Below the pieces are notes generated by a model. The model saw only the letters and a program-made list of their open reading frames with translations, made no database searches and had not been told where the DNA came from. Shown here piece after piece: positions 24,349 to 31,990 of a DNA stretch of 32,469 bases (its first letter is position 1; every line of letters starts with the position of its first letter). Source of the stretch: an uncultured Bacteroides sp. (GTDB taxonomy: Bacteria; Bacteroidota; Bacteroidia; Bacteroidales; Bacteroidaceae); assembly GCA_900551645.1 (NCBI GenBank), contig URWP01000005.1:1-32469 (forward strand), written 5' to 3'. A program made the position numbers and the translations under genes.

Positions 24349-25779
24349 TTACCATTTTGATGCGAATCCCAAGCGGTTGATACGGCCGCGGCAGATGGAT
24401 CCGTCTTCCCAAATTATCCAAATGAAATTGTCCTCGTCTACAGCACAGGAATAAGTTCCTTCTCCTTCTGTATAATACTGTGTGAAAGGTTTCAGATTCG
24501 GGTTACTATCAGATATCTTTTGTGGGAAGATGATATTCCTTGTTTCTTTTGTCCATGAAAGACCGTTGTCGATGGAACAATACAAGGCTTCGAACGGTTT
24601 GATAGTACCTTTGGCATTGCCTCCACCGAATGCATAGAGCTTTTTGTCGTAATAAATCATGGAGATATTCTTCAGGTTCGGGCAAACGACCGGGTCGTTT
24701 GGTGTATAGATGCTCCATGACTTCTCGGTAGAAAGTCGGTTGGCTACTGCTGCCGTAGTATCTGCCTCTGCCGTTCCATTATTATAGCTGAGTGCTATCA
24801 GTCGTTTGATACTCGTATTGTATTCGACCGGGAATGTCGTTGAGGAAATGCGGTTTCCTGCCAAAGGTTTCAGTGCTTCGGCATCGGTATCTGTTGTCCA
24901 TTGATAGTCGGTAGACAGATAGCCGCTTTGCTGTTGGTCATTGAATGCATAAAGTACATCTCCTCCCACAATCAGTTGGCTGATTGCTGCATCTGTTGTG
25001 ATTGGAGTACAGTCGTTTGTAGACGGGTCAATGCGATAGAGCTGTTTGTTGGCCACAAAGTAGACTGCCCCCTGCCAGCTTGTTGCCGAATAACTGTCAA
25101 TTCCGGAAAGTTCAACCGGAAGTGTCTGCCAGGCAGTTATACCTCCATTGTTTATAGAAGACCACTGGATAACAGTTTCTCCGGCTGTGTTCTGGCCGAA
25201 TACATAGATATGATTGGCGGCATACACTGCTTTCTGGCGTTGTAGCTTTATGCCTTGGTCAAACTTATTGGTTATGAAACTCCATTGCAAAGAGTCTGGA
25301 ACCTGCTTGTGCACATTCACTTTCACCTGATATGATTTTCCCAGTATACCGGTATAGGCCAACACCTTCAAGGTGACAGGCTTGGTGAAATCGATGGAGT
25401 CTGTGCTGGTCCACAGAGTGTCTTTTACACTCGAACCGTCCGGTTTCTCATAATAAATGTAATAAGTGTCGGCTGTAATATTTGCCAGAACTTTCGTAAC
25501 ATCCGTACCTACCGGTAAAGAATCCTTATTTTCGATGGTCCGGTTCAGCTGATCGATGGTAAAAGGATAATTGCTGCAGTTGATGGTATCAGTAAAGATA
25601 CTATCACTGCCGTCTTTGGCGATTCCTGTCTTTTCGATGTGTAATGTCCCTATAGAAAAGCCTGTAATACTGGTGTTTGAACTGTAGGTAATTTCCTCAA
25701 CGTCGTCATTAAGACATGAAGTCAACATCCATACGGTACTGCATAAACCAACAATCAGCGGTAAAAACTTTATTTTCAT
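24349..25779 (-). CDS. DUF6242-like surface or periplasmic lipoprotein
   Basis: A 476-residue lipoprotein with lipobox MLTSC (C22) followed by LNDD, an acidic signal that in Bacteroides favours surface export. Residues about 30-160 look like two Ig-like or cadherin-like beta-domains. Residues about 165-470 contain repeated strand-turn units with Tyr-Ala-x-Gly patterns (HIYVFGQN, GAVYFVANKQLYRID, KLYAFGGGN, FIWIIWEDGSI) that look like a Kelch or exo-alpha-sialidase-type beta-propeller. I connect it with DUF6242 by resemblance and by its place before uppS-bamA. Function unknown. It has its own -7 box and appears to head the envelope operon. Confidence 0.82.
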   Translation of the reverse strand: MKIKFLPLIVGLCSTVWMLTSCLNDDVEEITYSSNTSITGFSIGTLHIEKTGIAKDGSDSIFTDTINCSNYPFTIDQLNRTIENKDSLPVGTDVTKVLANITADTYYIYYEKPDGSSVKDTLWTSTDSIDFTKPVTLKVLAYTGILGKSYQVKVNVHKQVPDSLQWSFITNKFDQGIKLQRQKAVYAANHIYVFGQNTAGETVIQWSSINNGGITAWQTLPVELSGIDSYSATSWQGAVYFVANKQLYRIDPSTNDCTPITTDAAISQLIVGGDVLYAFNDQQQSGYLSTDYQWTTDTDAEALKPLAGNRISSTTFPVEYNTSIKRLIALSYNNGTAEADTTAAVANRLSTEKSWSIYTPNDPVVCPNLKNISMIYYDKKLYAFGGGNAKGTIKPFEALYCSIDNGLSWTKETRNIIFPQKISDSNPNLKPFTQYYTEGEGTYSCAVDEDNFIWIIWEDGSICRGRINRLGFASKW

Positions 25780-25808
25780 TTGTAAATGAGTTCTTTTGTT
25801 ACAAGTTG

Positions 25809-25816
25809 CAAAAGTA
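25809..25816 (-). promoter_or_regulatory. Promoter -7 box of the DUF6242-uppS-bamA operon
   Basis: The minus strand reads TACTTTTG, a full TAnnTTTG match, 29 bases ahead of the start codon at 25779. No clear TTTG is present at the -33 spacing. Confidence 0.6.
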
Positions 25817-25973
25817 GAAAGTTTTTTTGCGAATCTCCACTTTTATACCAAGTTTTATATAAAATTATGGATAAACGGGCCTTTTTTGTCCACCAAATCA
25901 CGCATTTTATGTTTTGTTGGGGATAAAATGATGTACGTATCCGTATAAAGTTTGTATCCTCTGTGTCTGGAAC

Positions 25974-26021
25974 GTACGTTTCCCGCATGCAGGATATATA
26001 TGCTGTATGCGGGAAACGTAC
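25974..26021. terminator. Perfect 15-bp hairpin downstream of ribD
   Basis: GTACGTTTCCCGCAT (25974-25988) pairs perfectly with 26007-26021, and the loop can extend by GCA/TGC. It starts 54 bases past the ribD stop. The T-rich tail lies on the plus-strand side (ATTTTCTTATT), where no gene reads in, while on the minus strand no T-run follows. It may stop ribD transcription, block antisense transcription into ribD, or be an unrelated element. Confidence 0.5.
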
Positions 26022-26074
26022 ATTTTCTTATTGGAGGTTGAACACCGGATGGGGTTGTCTGAGTGAATGGAATA

Positions 26075-27112
26075 TCATCTGTAGTAATGACTCACACAAA
26101 TATTGTTGTCCCGGAGTTCATAGTCGCATGGGTATCCCTCCTTTACAGCCGGAGCTGCTACTCCCCGTCGGAGTATTTGGGTAGAGTGTTCGATAAAGAT
26201 TTCATCCCAAAGTTCTTCGTCCAGGAAGGATTGGAGCAAAAGACTTCCTCCTTCTACCAGCAGTGATTGGATTTTCCGTTCTGTCAGCTCGCCCATTATC
26301 TGTGGAAGGATGTTTTGTGAGAAATCCAGTGACACATAAGTCAGATTAGGCTCTGAAATGGCCTCCCGGGCGGTAAATACGACGGTAGGAACACTTTTGT
26401 CGAACAACTTCAAATCGGCAGGTAAAGAGAGTTCCTTGTCAATGACCAGCCGTAACGGATTCTTTCCATACCAGTTCCGTACCGTGAGTGAGGGATTGTC
26501 TAGCAGGGCAGTCCGTCTTCCTACCAGAATAGCCTGGTGTTCGGCCCGTTGCTTATGCACGTACATGGAGGTGATAGGGGTGGAAAGCACTACTGGCTGA
26601 CCGGAGGTACGTTCCACATCGATAAAACCGTCGGCCGACTGGGCCCATTTCAAGGTAATGTACGGCCGTTTGCTGATGTTTTGGGTAACGAACCGTTTAA
26701 TCAGTGCTTTACATTCTTCTTCCAGTACGCCTACTTTGACCTCTATGCCAGCCTCTCTCAACTTCCGGATGCCTCGTCCGGCTACCAGCGGGAAAGGGTC
26801 TGTACATCCTACTACTACCCGTGGAATGCCTTTCCGGATAATCAGGTCGGCACAGGGAGGTGTTTTCCCATAGTGAGAGCAGGGCTCCAGGCTTACGTAA
26901 ATGGTAGATTCTTTCAGAAGATTTTCATCCTTTACAGAACGGATAGCGTTTACTTCGGCATGTCCTTCGCCACAACGGGCATGGTATCCTTCGCCGATGA
27001 TACGGCCCTGATGTACGATAACCGCACCAACCATAGGGTTAGGAGCAGCGTTACAAAGGCCGTTGCGTGCCAGCTGGATGCAGCGGCGGATATATTTTTC
27101 GTCTGTTGTCAT
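26075..27112 (-). CDS. ribD: Bifunctional riboflavin biosynthesis deaminase/reductase RibD
   Basis: Performs the second and third steps of riboflavin synthesis: deamination of the pyrimidine-ring intermediate and NADPH-dependent reduction of the ribose chain. It has 345 residues. The zinc deaminase domain (about 1-145) has H51-A-E53 (HAEVNAI) and C78 and C87 (PCSHYGKTPPC). The reductase domain (about 150-345) has YITLKWAQSADGFI and SLLVEGGSLLLQSF, typical of RibD_C. The frame is open to 27247, but the ATG at 27112 gives MTTDEKYIRRCIQLA, the normal start, and avoids prmC on the other strand. Riboflavin synthase lies about 5 kb away on the other strand. Confidence 0.95.
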   Translation of the reverse strand: MTTDEKYIRRCIQLARNGLCNAAPNPMVGAVIVHQGRIIGEGYHARCGEGHAEVNAIRSVKDENLLKESTIYVSLEPCSHYGKTPPCADLIIRKGIPRVVVGCTDPFPLVAGRGIRKLREAGIEVKVGVLEEECKALIKRFVTQNISKRPYITLKWAQSADGFIDVERTSGQPVVLSTPITSMYVHKQRAEHQAILVGRRTALLDNPSLTVRNWYGKNPLRLVIDKELSLPADLKLFDKSVPTVVFTAREAISEPNLTYVSLDFSQNILPQIMGELTERKIQSLLVEGGSLLLQSFLDEELWDEIFIEHSTQILRRGVAAPAVKEGYPCDYELRDNNICVSHYYR

Positions 27113-27130
27113 ATCTTGATGGTTTTTTCG

Positions 27131-27138
27131 TACTTTTG
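27131..27138 (+). promoter_or_regulatory. Promoter -7 box of the prmC operon
   Basis: TACTTTTG, a full -7 match, ends only 7 bases before the prmC ATG at 27146. The start site would lie about at 27143-27146, so the message would have almost no leader. A TTG at 27106-27108 is a weak -33 candidate (22-base spacing). Confidence 0.65.
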
Positions 27139-27145
27139 CGTAGTT

Positions 27146-27988
27146 ATGCATCCTATATATGATTATATTAAAAAGGCCTTGGCAGGATATTATTCTGTCG
27201 GTGAGGCTGCTGCATTGGGCAAATGGATTCTGACAGATTGTTTCCATTTGTCTGTTGCCGATTTGTATGCGGGCAAAGATACGAATTTTTCCAAAGAAAG
27301 CCGGGAGAGGCTGGAGGATATTCTGTCACGGGTAAAACGTTATGAACCTCTTCAATATATAATAGGTGAAACCACTTTTTGTGGCCTATCGTTTAGAGTA
27401 AGTCCGGCTGTATTGATTCCGCGTCCTGAAACGGAGGAACTGGTAGACTGGATTGTAGCCGATTACCGGGGTGTAACCGGAAAGACGGTACTCGATGTAG
27501 GTACGGGTAGCGGTTGTATTTCTGTAGCTTTGGCTGCCAGACTGGAAAATCCCCGTGTCTTTTCCTGGGATGTTTCCGAAGCGGCTTTGCAGGTAGCGGC
27601 AGAGAATGTGGCTCGGAATGGTGTAGAAGTGACTTTGCAGCAGGTGGATGTGCTTCAGTCTGATTGCCCTGTGTTTCCGATAGACATACTGGTAAGTAAT
27701 CCTCCTTACATTGCCGAAAGGGAAAGAAATTCCATGGAGCGGAATGTGCTGGATTGGGAACCGGGGCTGGCCTTGTTCGTTCCCGATGATGACCCGTTGG
27801 TATTCTACCGACGGATTGCAGAAATCGGTTGGCAACGACTGGTTTCTTCCGGAACACTTTATTATGAAATCAATCAGGCTTATGGAGGCGAAACGGTGGA
27901 ATTATTGCGTTCTATAGGATATGTAGATGTGGAACTCCGGAAAGACCTGTCGGGGAATGACCGGATGATAAAAGCAGTACGACCATGA
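27146..27988 (+). CDS. prmC: Release factor glutamine methyltransferase
   Basis: Methylates the Gln of the GGQ motif in RF1 and RF2, speeding peptide release. It has 280 residues. The N-terminal helical domain covers about 1-85. The SAM site is VLDVGTGSGCISVAL, and the catalytic NPPY motif in LVSNPPYIAE binds the glutamine. The region before the ATG at 27146 stays open far upstream but is antisense to ribD, so this start is used; it also gives the standard MHPIYDYIKKAL. The stop overlaps the recX start (ATGA), so the two are translationally coupled. Confidence 0.95.
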   Translation: MHPIYDYIKKALAGYYSVGEAAALGKWILTDCFHLSVADLYAGKDTNFSKESRERLEDILSRVKRYEPLQYIIGETTFCGLSFRVSPAVLIPRPETEELVDWIVADYRGVTGKTVLDVGTGSGCISVALAARLENPRVFSWDVSEAALQVAAENVARNGVEVTLQQVDVLQSDCPVFPIDILVSNPPYIAERERNSMERNVLDWEPGLALFVPDDDPLVFYRRIAEIGWQRLVSSGTLYYEINQAYGGETVELLRSIGYVDVELRKDLSGNDRMIKAVRP

Positions 27989-28470
27989 GTGAGGATATAC
28001 TGAAGAAATGGATAAACAAGGCGGAAGCCTATTGCTCGGCAGCTGAGCGGTGTCCGTCGGAGGTGATGGATAAATTGCGCAGATGGGGAGCAGATGAGGA
28101 ACAGATACCTGTCATTGTCGCTCATCTGGAGAAGGAACGTTATCTGGATGCGGTCCGGTTTTGCCGTTTTTTTGTGAGGGATAAATATCGGTTCAACCAG
28201 TGGGGCAGATTGAAGATTGCCCAAGCGCTCCGGATGAAGCAGTTGGATTCAGCACAGATTCAGGAGGGGCTGGAAGAAATTGACGAAGGCGAATATTTTC
28301 AGGGACTTGAGCGGGTGCTGAAACAGAAAGCCCGCAGTGTCAAGGCTGCATCTGAGTATGAACGGAATGCCAAACTGATACGCTTTGCTGCCGGACGTGG
28401 ATTTACGATGGATGAGATTCTGAAGGTTGTCAAGCAGGTGGATGCCGATGAATCTGTGGACGGATTTTAA
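27985..28470 (+). CDS. recX: Regulatory protein RecX
   Basis: A 161-residue all-helical protein that binds RecA filaments and usually limits RecA activity. Repeated three-helix units are visible (AEAYCSAAERCPSEVMDKLRRWG, then FCRFFVRDKYRFNQWGRLKIAQALR, and the C-terminal KLIRFAAGRGFTMDEILKVV). The pattern RxKGxxRIxxxLR is partly kept as QWGRLKIAQALRMK. It overlaps prmC by 4 bases and comF by about 23 bases. It is not near recA in this window. Confidence 0.9.
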   Translation: MSEDILKKWINKAEAYCSAAERCPSEVMDKLRRWGADEEQIPVIVAHLEKERYLDAVRFCRFFVRDKYRFNQWGRLKIAQALRMKQLDSAQIQEGLEEIDEGEYFQGLERVLKQKARSVKAASEYERNAKLIRFAAGRGFTMDEILKVVKQVDADESVDGF

Positions 28471-29137
28471 GGATTTTTTCTTTCCACGTATCTGCATGGG
28501 GTGTGGAAGGAAGCTGTTGGTTCATGAATCTGTCGTTTGTTTGTCCTGTTTGTCCGATTTGCCTTTTACAGGGTTAGGAAATACGCCTGGTAATGACATG
28601 GAACGTCATTTTTGGGGTAGATTCCCGGTAGAACGGGCTTCTTCGTTGCTTTATTATGCCAAAGGAGGGGTAGTGGCAGCTATTCTGCATGGTATGAAAT
28701 ATTATGGCAGACGGAAAGTTTGTCGACAAATGGGAAATTGGCTGGCGGCAGAATTGTCTGTAACCGGTTTTTTCGATGGAATAGATTGTCTGGTTCCGGT
28801 TCCTTTGCATCCTCGTCGGTTGCGGCATCGGGGATACAATCAGAGTGGATTACTGGCTGCAGGTATTTCCGATAGGACAGGTATACCGGTTTGTCCGGAT
28901 GTGTTGGTTCGTACTCACAATAATCGCACCCAGACCCATAAGTCGGGTTATGAACGTTGGCAGAATACCGATGGACTTTTTGCGGCTACTCCGCAAGCTG
29001 TTTCCTTGGCGTATAAACATATCCTGCTGGTAGATGATGTACTGACTACAGGAGCTACTCTGACGGCCTGTGCCGATGCGTTGTCTTCGGTCCCCGGTAT
29101 ACGTATCAGTGTCGTTACGATAGCATGGGCCAAATGA
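28448..29137 (+). CDS. comF: ComF family protein (phosphoribosyltransferase-like)
   Basis: A 229-residue ComF/GntX-type protein. An N-terminal zinc-ribbon has two Cys pairs (CMGCGRK and CLSCLSD). A type I phosphoribosyltransferase domain has the PRPP loop LLVDDVLTTGATLTAC near the C-terminus and LVPVPLHPRRLRHRGYNQS in the middle. ComF is linked to DNA uptake in transformable bacteria; in Bacteroidales its role is unclear. The start may be 28427, 28442 or 28448; 28448 gives MNLWTDFKDFFFPRIC, which resembles family N-termini and minimises overlap with recX. Confidence 0.9.
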   Translation: MNLWTDFKDFFFPRICMGCGRKLLVHESVVCLSCLSDLPFTGLGNTPGNDMERHFWGRFPVERASSLLYYAKGGVVAAILHGMKYYGRRKVCRQMGNWLAAELSVTGFFDGIDCLVPVPLHPRRLRHRGYNQSGLLAAGISDRTGIPVCPDVLVRTHNNRTQTHKSGYERWQNTDGLFAATPQAVSLAYKHILLVDDVLTTGATLTACADALSSVPGIRISVVTIAWAK

Positions 29138-29200
29138 AACATTCTGATGAGTTTTTAAAAAAATAATACACGTAAATTTTCTATTCTAGATGTATTTCCA

Positions 29201-29208
29201 TAATTTTG
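29201..29208 (+). promoter_or_regulatory. Promoter -7 box of pyrE
   Basis: TAATTTTG, a full -7 match, in the 101-base gap between comF and pyrE, implies a start near 29213 and a leader of about 26 bases. The -33 position holds TTTTC (29177-29181), a partial match. Confidence 0.65.
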
Positions 29209-29238
29209 CAAAAACGTTTATCAGATATTAGTTAAGTT

Positions 29239-29874
29239 ATGAAAGCTTTGGAAAGATTATTTGCAGAAAAATTGCTGAAAGTGAAAGCAGTCAAGATTCA
29301 GCCTGCTAACCCGTTTACATGGGCTTCCGGTTGGAAATCTCCGATTTATTGCGATAACCGCAAGACACTGTCTTATCCTGCACTCCGCAATTTCGTGAAA
29401 TTGGAAATTTGTCGTACCATTCTTGAGAAGTTCAGTGATGCCGATGCCATTGCCGGTGTTGCTACAGGAGCTATCGCGCAAGGTGCTTTGGTGGCTGAAG
29501 AACTGAACTTGCCGTTCGTGTATGTTCGTTCAAGTCCGAAGGATCATGGTTTGGAAAACCTGATTGAAGGTGAATTGCGCCCGGGTATGAAGGTTGTTGT
29601 GGTAGAAGACCTTATCTCTACCGGTGGAAGTAGCCTGAAAGCTGTAGAAGCCATTCGCCGTGACGGATGTGAAGTAATCGGTATGATTGCTTCTTTCACT
29701 TATGGTTTCGATGTTTCTGTAGAGGCCTTCAAAAATGCAAAGGTAGAACTGGTAACTCTGACTAATTACAATACTGTACTGGAGGCTGCGTTGAAGACAG
29801 ATTATATCAAGGAAGAAGATATTCCGGTGTTGCAGGCTTGGAGACAGGATCCTGCTCATTGGACTGGGAAATGA
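29239..29874 (+). CDS. pyrE: Orotate phosphoribosyltransferase
   Basis: Fifth step of de novo pyrimidine synthesis, joining orotate to PRPP to give OMP. It has 211 residues, normal length. Motifs include FTWASGWKSPIYCDNRK near the N-terminus, VATGAIAQGALVAEELNLPFVYVRS, the flexible-loop region KDHGLENLIEG, and the PRPP-binding VVVVEDLISTGGSSLKAVEAI. It has its own promoter box and is followed by a terminator-like hairpin, so expression may be independent of its neighbours. No other pyr gene is in the window. Confidence 0.96.
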   Translation: MKALERLFAEKLLKVKAVKIQPANPFTWASGWKSPIYCDNRKTLSYPALRNFVKLEICRTILEKFSDADAIAGVATGAIAQGALVAEELNLPFVYVRSSPKDHGLENLIEGELRPGMKVVVVEDLISTGGSSLKAVEAIRRDGCEVIGMIASFTYGFDVSVEAFKNAKVELVTLTNYNTVLEAALKTDYIKEEDIPVLQAWRQDPAHWTGK

Positions 29875-29900
29875 TAATTTATTGAATTTATAATTAGCCG

Positions 29901-29974
29901 GACACGGATCGCACGGATTCACGGTTTCTTTCGGGAGACGTGGCTCGGTGTAGTCCGTGTCTATTTTTATTTTG
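29901..29974 (+). terminator. Terminator after pyrE built from TCCGTG-type repeats
   Basis: GACACGGA (29901-29908) pairs with TCCGTGTC (29954-29961), followed by the T-rich tail TATTTTTATTTTG. The long loop contains two more CACGG units (CGCACGGATTCACGG). The tail ends 2 bases before the next start codon, so the site could also act as an attenuator. Confidence 0.65.
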
Positions 29975-29976
29975 TT

Positions 29977-30405
29977 ATGGCAGTACAGTTTGAAAGTAGT
30001 GTGAAGCAAGTTCCATACAGTCAGGAACGTGTCTATCATAAATTGTCCGATTTGAATAATCTGGCATCTGTCCGTGAACGCCTGGAACAGTTCAAGGATA
30101 AATTCGAAGGGAAATTGGAAGATATGTCGTTCGACCAGGACTCGTTGACTATCAAGGTACAAGGTATTAGTCTGACCTTACGCATTATCGAGCGTGAGGA
30201 ACCGAAGTGCATTAAGTTCGAAGGCGACAAATCGCCCGTCCCCATGAATCTGTGGATTCAGATTCTTCCGGTGGGCGAAGAACAGGCTAAGATGCGGGTA
30301 ACTATCCGTGCCGAGGTGAATATGTTCATGAAGGCGATGGTTTCCAAGCCGTTGCAGGAAGGAGTAGAAAAATTGGCCGATATGTTGGCTATGATTCCAT
30401 ATTAA
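29977..30405 (+). CDS. SRPBCC-fold protein of unknown function
   Basis: A 142-residue protein that I place in the SRPBCC (START/polyketide-cyclase-like) superfamily. It starts with a strand and VPYSQERVYHKLSDLNNLASVRERL, followed by beta-strands (DQDSLTIKVQGISLTLRIIEREEPKCIKFEGD, LWIQILPVGEEQAKMRVTIRAEV) and ends with a long helix (MKAMVSKPLQEGVEKLADMLAMIP). This helix-grip layout binds hydrophobic ligands in the superfamily. No signal peptide, so cytoplasmic. It lies 16 bases ahead of argH and directly after the pyrE terminator. Ligand and function unknown. Confidence 0.75.
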   Translation: MAVQFESSVKQVPYSQERVYHKLSDLNNLASVRERLEQFKDKFEGKLEDMSFDQDSLTIKVQGISLTLRIIEREEPKCIKFEGDKSPVPMNLWIQILPVGEEQAKMRVTIRAEVNMFMKAMVSKPLQEGVEKLADMLAMIPY

Positions 30406-30421
30406 TTTAAACAATAAGAAA

Positions 30422-31762
30422 ATGGCTCAGAAACTTTGGGAGAAGAATGTCCAGGTAAACGAGGAAATCGACCGTTTTACGGTAGGCCGTGACCGCGAGA
30501 TGGACTTGTATCTGGCAAAACACGATGTGCTGGGTTCCATGGCACATATTACCATGCTGGAAAGTATCGGTCTGCTGACTGCCGACGAACTGAAAATCCT
30601 GCTGGAGGAACTGAAACAAATCTATGCTTCGGCAGAGGCCGGTACGTTTGTTATCGAAGACGGTATCGAGGATGTACACTCGCAGGTGGAACTGATGCTG
30701 ACCCGTAAACTGGGTGATGTCGGCAAGAAAATCCATAGCGGCCGTTCACGTAACGACCAGGTACTGGTCGACCTGAAACTGTTTACCCGTACACAGTTGC
30801 AGGAAGTGGCCGAGGCAGTAACCGACTTGTTCCATATCCTGATAGCACAGAGTAACCGGTATAAGGATGTGCTGATGCCGGGATATACTCATCTGCAGAT
30901 TGCCATGCCTTCGTCTTTCGGTCTTTGGTTTGGTGCGTATGCCGAAAGCCTGGTGGACGATATGATGTTCCTGCAGGCGGCTTATAAGATGTGCAACCGC
31001 AATCCGTTGGGATCGGCTGCCGGTTACGGTTCTTCATTCCCGTTGAACCGTGAAATGACTACCCGCCTGTTGGGTTTTGATTCCATGAACTATAACGTGG
31101 TATATGCCCAGATGGGACGTGGCAAGATGGAACGTAACGTAGCTTTTGCCTTGGCTTCTATAGCAGGTACATTGTCGAAGATGGCTTTTGATGCCTGTAT
31201 GTTCAGTTGCCAGAACTTTGGTTTCGTGAAGCTTCCGGACGAATGTACTACCGGTTCCAGCATCATGCCGCATAAGAAGAATCCGGACGTGTTCGAGCTG
31301 ACTCGTGCCAAATGTAACAAGATTCAGGCGCTTCCTCAGCAGATTATGATGATTATGAACAATCTGCCGAGCGGTTATTTCCGCGACTTGCAGATTATCA
31401 AAGAAGTGTTCCTGCCGGCTTTCGACGAGTTGAAGGACTGTCTGAAGATGGCTTCGTACATCATGAACAAAATCAAGATTAACGAACATATTCTGGACGA
31501 TGACAGGTATCTGTATATGTTCAGTGTGGAAGAGGTAAACCGTCTGGCTTCGGAGGGTATGCCGTTCCGCGATGCCTATAAGAAAGTAGGTCTGGACATT
31601 GAAGCCGGTAACTTTACTCACAACAAGGAGGTTCATCATACGCATGAAGGAAGTATCGGTAATCTGTGTAACGACCGCATCGAAGCTTTGATGCAGGAAG
31701 TGGTTTCTGGTTTCCATTTCGATAAGGTGGAAGCAGCAGAGCGTGCGCTTCTGGGACGTTAA
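30422..31762 (+). CDS. argH: Argininosuccinate lyase
   Basis: Last step of arginine synthesis, splitting argininosuccinate into arginine and fumarate. It has 446 residues, slightly shorter than the usual roughly 460. Motifs include EDVHSQVE with the substrate-binding His, IHSGRSRNDQVLVDLKLF, PGYTHLQIAMP with the catalytic Thr-His, and the superfamily signature GSSIMPHKKNPDVFE with the catalytic Ser. It follows the SRPBCC gene closely and is probably cotranscribed with it. Confidence 0.96.
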   Translation: MAQKLWEKNVQVNEEIDRFTVGRDREMDLYLAKHDVLGSMAHITMLESIGLLTADELKILLEELKQIYASAEAGTFVIEDGIEDVHSQVELMLTRKLGDVGKKIHSGRSRNDQVLVDLKLFTRTQLQEVAEAVTDLFHILIAQSNRYKDVLMPGYTHLQIAMPSSFGLWFGAYAESLVDDMMFLQAAYKMCNRNPLGSAAGYGSSFPLNREMTTRLLGFDSMNYNVVYAQMGRGKMERNVAFALASIAGTLSKMAFDACMFSCQNFGFVKLPDECTTGSSIMPHKKNPDVFELTRAKCNKIQALPQQIMMIMNNLPSGYFRDLQIIKEVFLPAFDELKDCLKMASYIMNKIKINEHILDDDRYLYMFSVEEVNRLASEGMPFRDAYKKVGLDIEAGNFTHNKEVHHTHEGSIGNLCNDRIEALMQEVVSGFHFDKVEAAERALLGR

Positions 31763-31795
31763 AGTTCATTTTTTGAAAAGAAAACGGGTGAAATG

Positions 31796-31827
31796 TTTGG
31801 AAGCTATGCTAAAACTCCCTACATTTG
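31796..31827 (+). promoter_or_regulatory. Promoter of tRNA-Gly
   Basis: TTTG (31796-31799), then 20 bases, then TACATTTG (31820-31827). Both elements match the Bacteroides consensus, and the implied start is just ahead of the tRNA 5' end at 31839. Confidence 0.8.
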
Positions 31828-31838
31828 CACCCGTAAAC

Positions 31839-31911
31839 GCGGAAATAGCTCAGTTGGTAGAGCATAACCTTGCCAAGGTTAGGGTCGCGAGTTCGAGTCT
31901 CGTTTTCCGCT
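31839..31911 (+). tRNA. tRNA-Gly (GCC anticodon)
   Basis: A full cloverleaf folds by eye. The acceptor arm is GCGGAAA (31839-31845) with TTTCCGC (31904-31910) and discriminator T. The D-arm is GCTC/GAGC. The anticodon stem is TAACC/GGTTA around loop TTGCCAA, giving anticodon GCC. The variable loop has 5 bases, and the T-arm is GCGAG/CTCGT with loop TTCGAGT. CCA is not encoded. It has its own promoter and terminator. Confidence 0.96.
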
Positions 31912-31918
31912 CGTTGGA

Positions 31919-31944
31919 GAAATCGTTTATCGGTTTCTTTTTTT
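31919..31944 (+). terminator. Terminator of tRNA-Gly
   Basis: GAAATCG (31919-31925) pairs with CGGTTTC (31931-31937, one G-T pair), followed by seven T residues. Confidence 0.8.
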
Positions 31945-31990
31945 GTTTTATATCGGTTTTCTTTCCTTTATCTTTTTTCTCGGAATACGT

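Larger units (their letters stand above)
25780..26074. other. Intergenic region between ribD and the DUF6242 gene
   Basis: 295 bases with no credible gene; short frames here have no coding character. The region holds the promoter box at 25809-25816, an AT-rich part (about 25845-25945), and a long perfect hairpin at 25974-26021. GTACGT occurs at 25933-25938 and 25974-25979, and in inverted form within the hairpin's right arm. Confidence 0.6.

Noticed and set aside
25776..25988. Short minus-strand ORF of 70 residues in the ribD downstream gap
   Set aside because: It runs through the promoter and AT-rich intergenic DNA, lacks a start signal and has no coding-like composition.
26537..27145. Long N-terminal extension of prmC
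   Set aside because: The frame is open but runs antisense through ribD; the -7 box and the family N-terminus put the start at 27146.
31034..31717. Minus-strand frame of 227 residues opposite argH
   Set aside because: Antisense shadow of argH; composition rich in His, Gln and Thr is typical of reverse-complemented biased codons.
31839..31911. tRNA-Gly as an occupied integration site
   Set aside because: No direct repeat of the tRNA 3' end and no integrase occurs in the downstream 560 bases; the genes there look like core genome.
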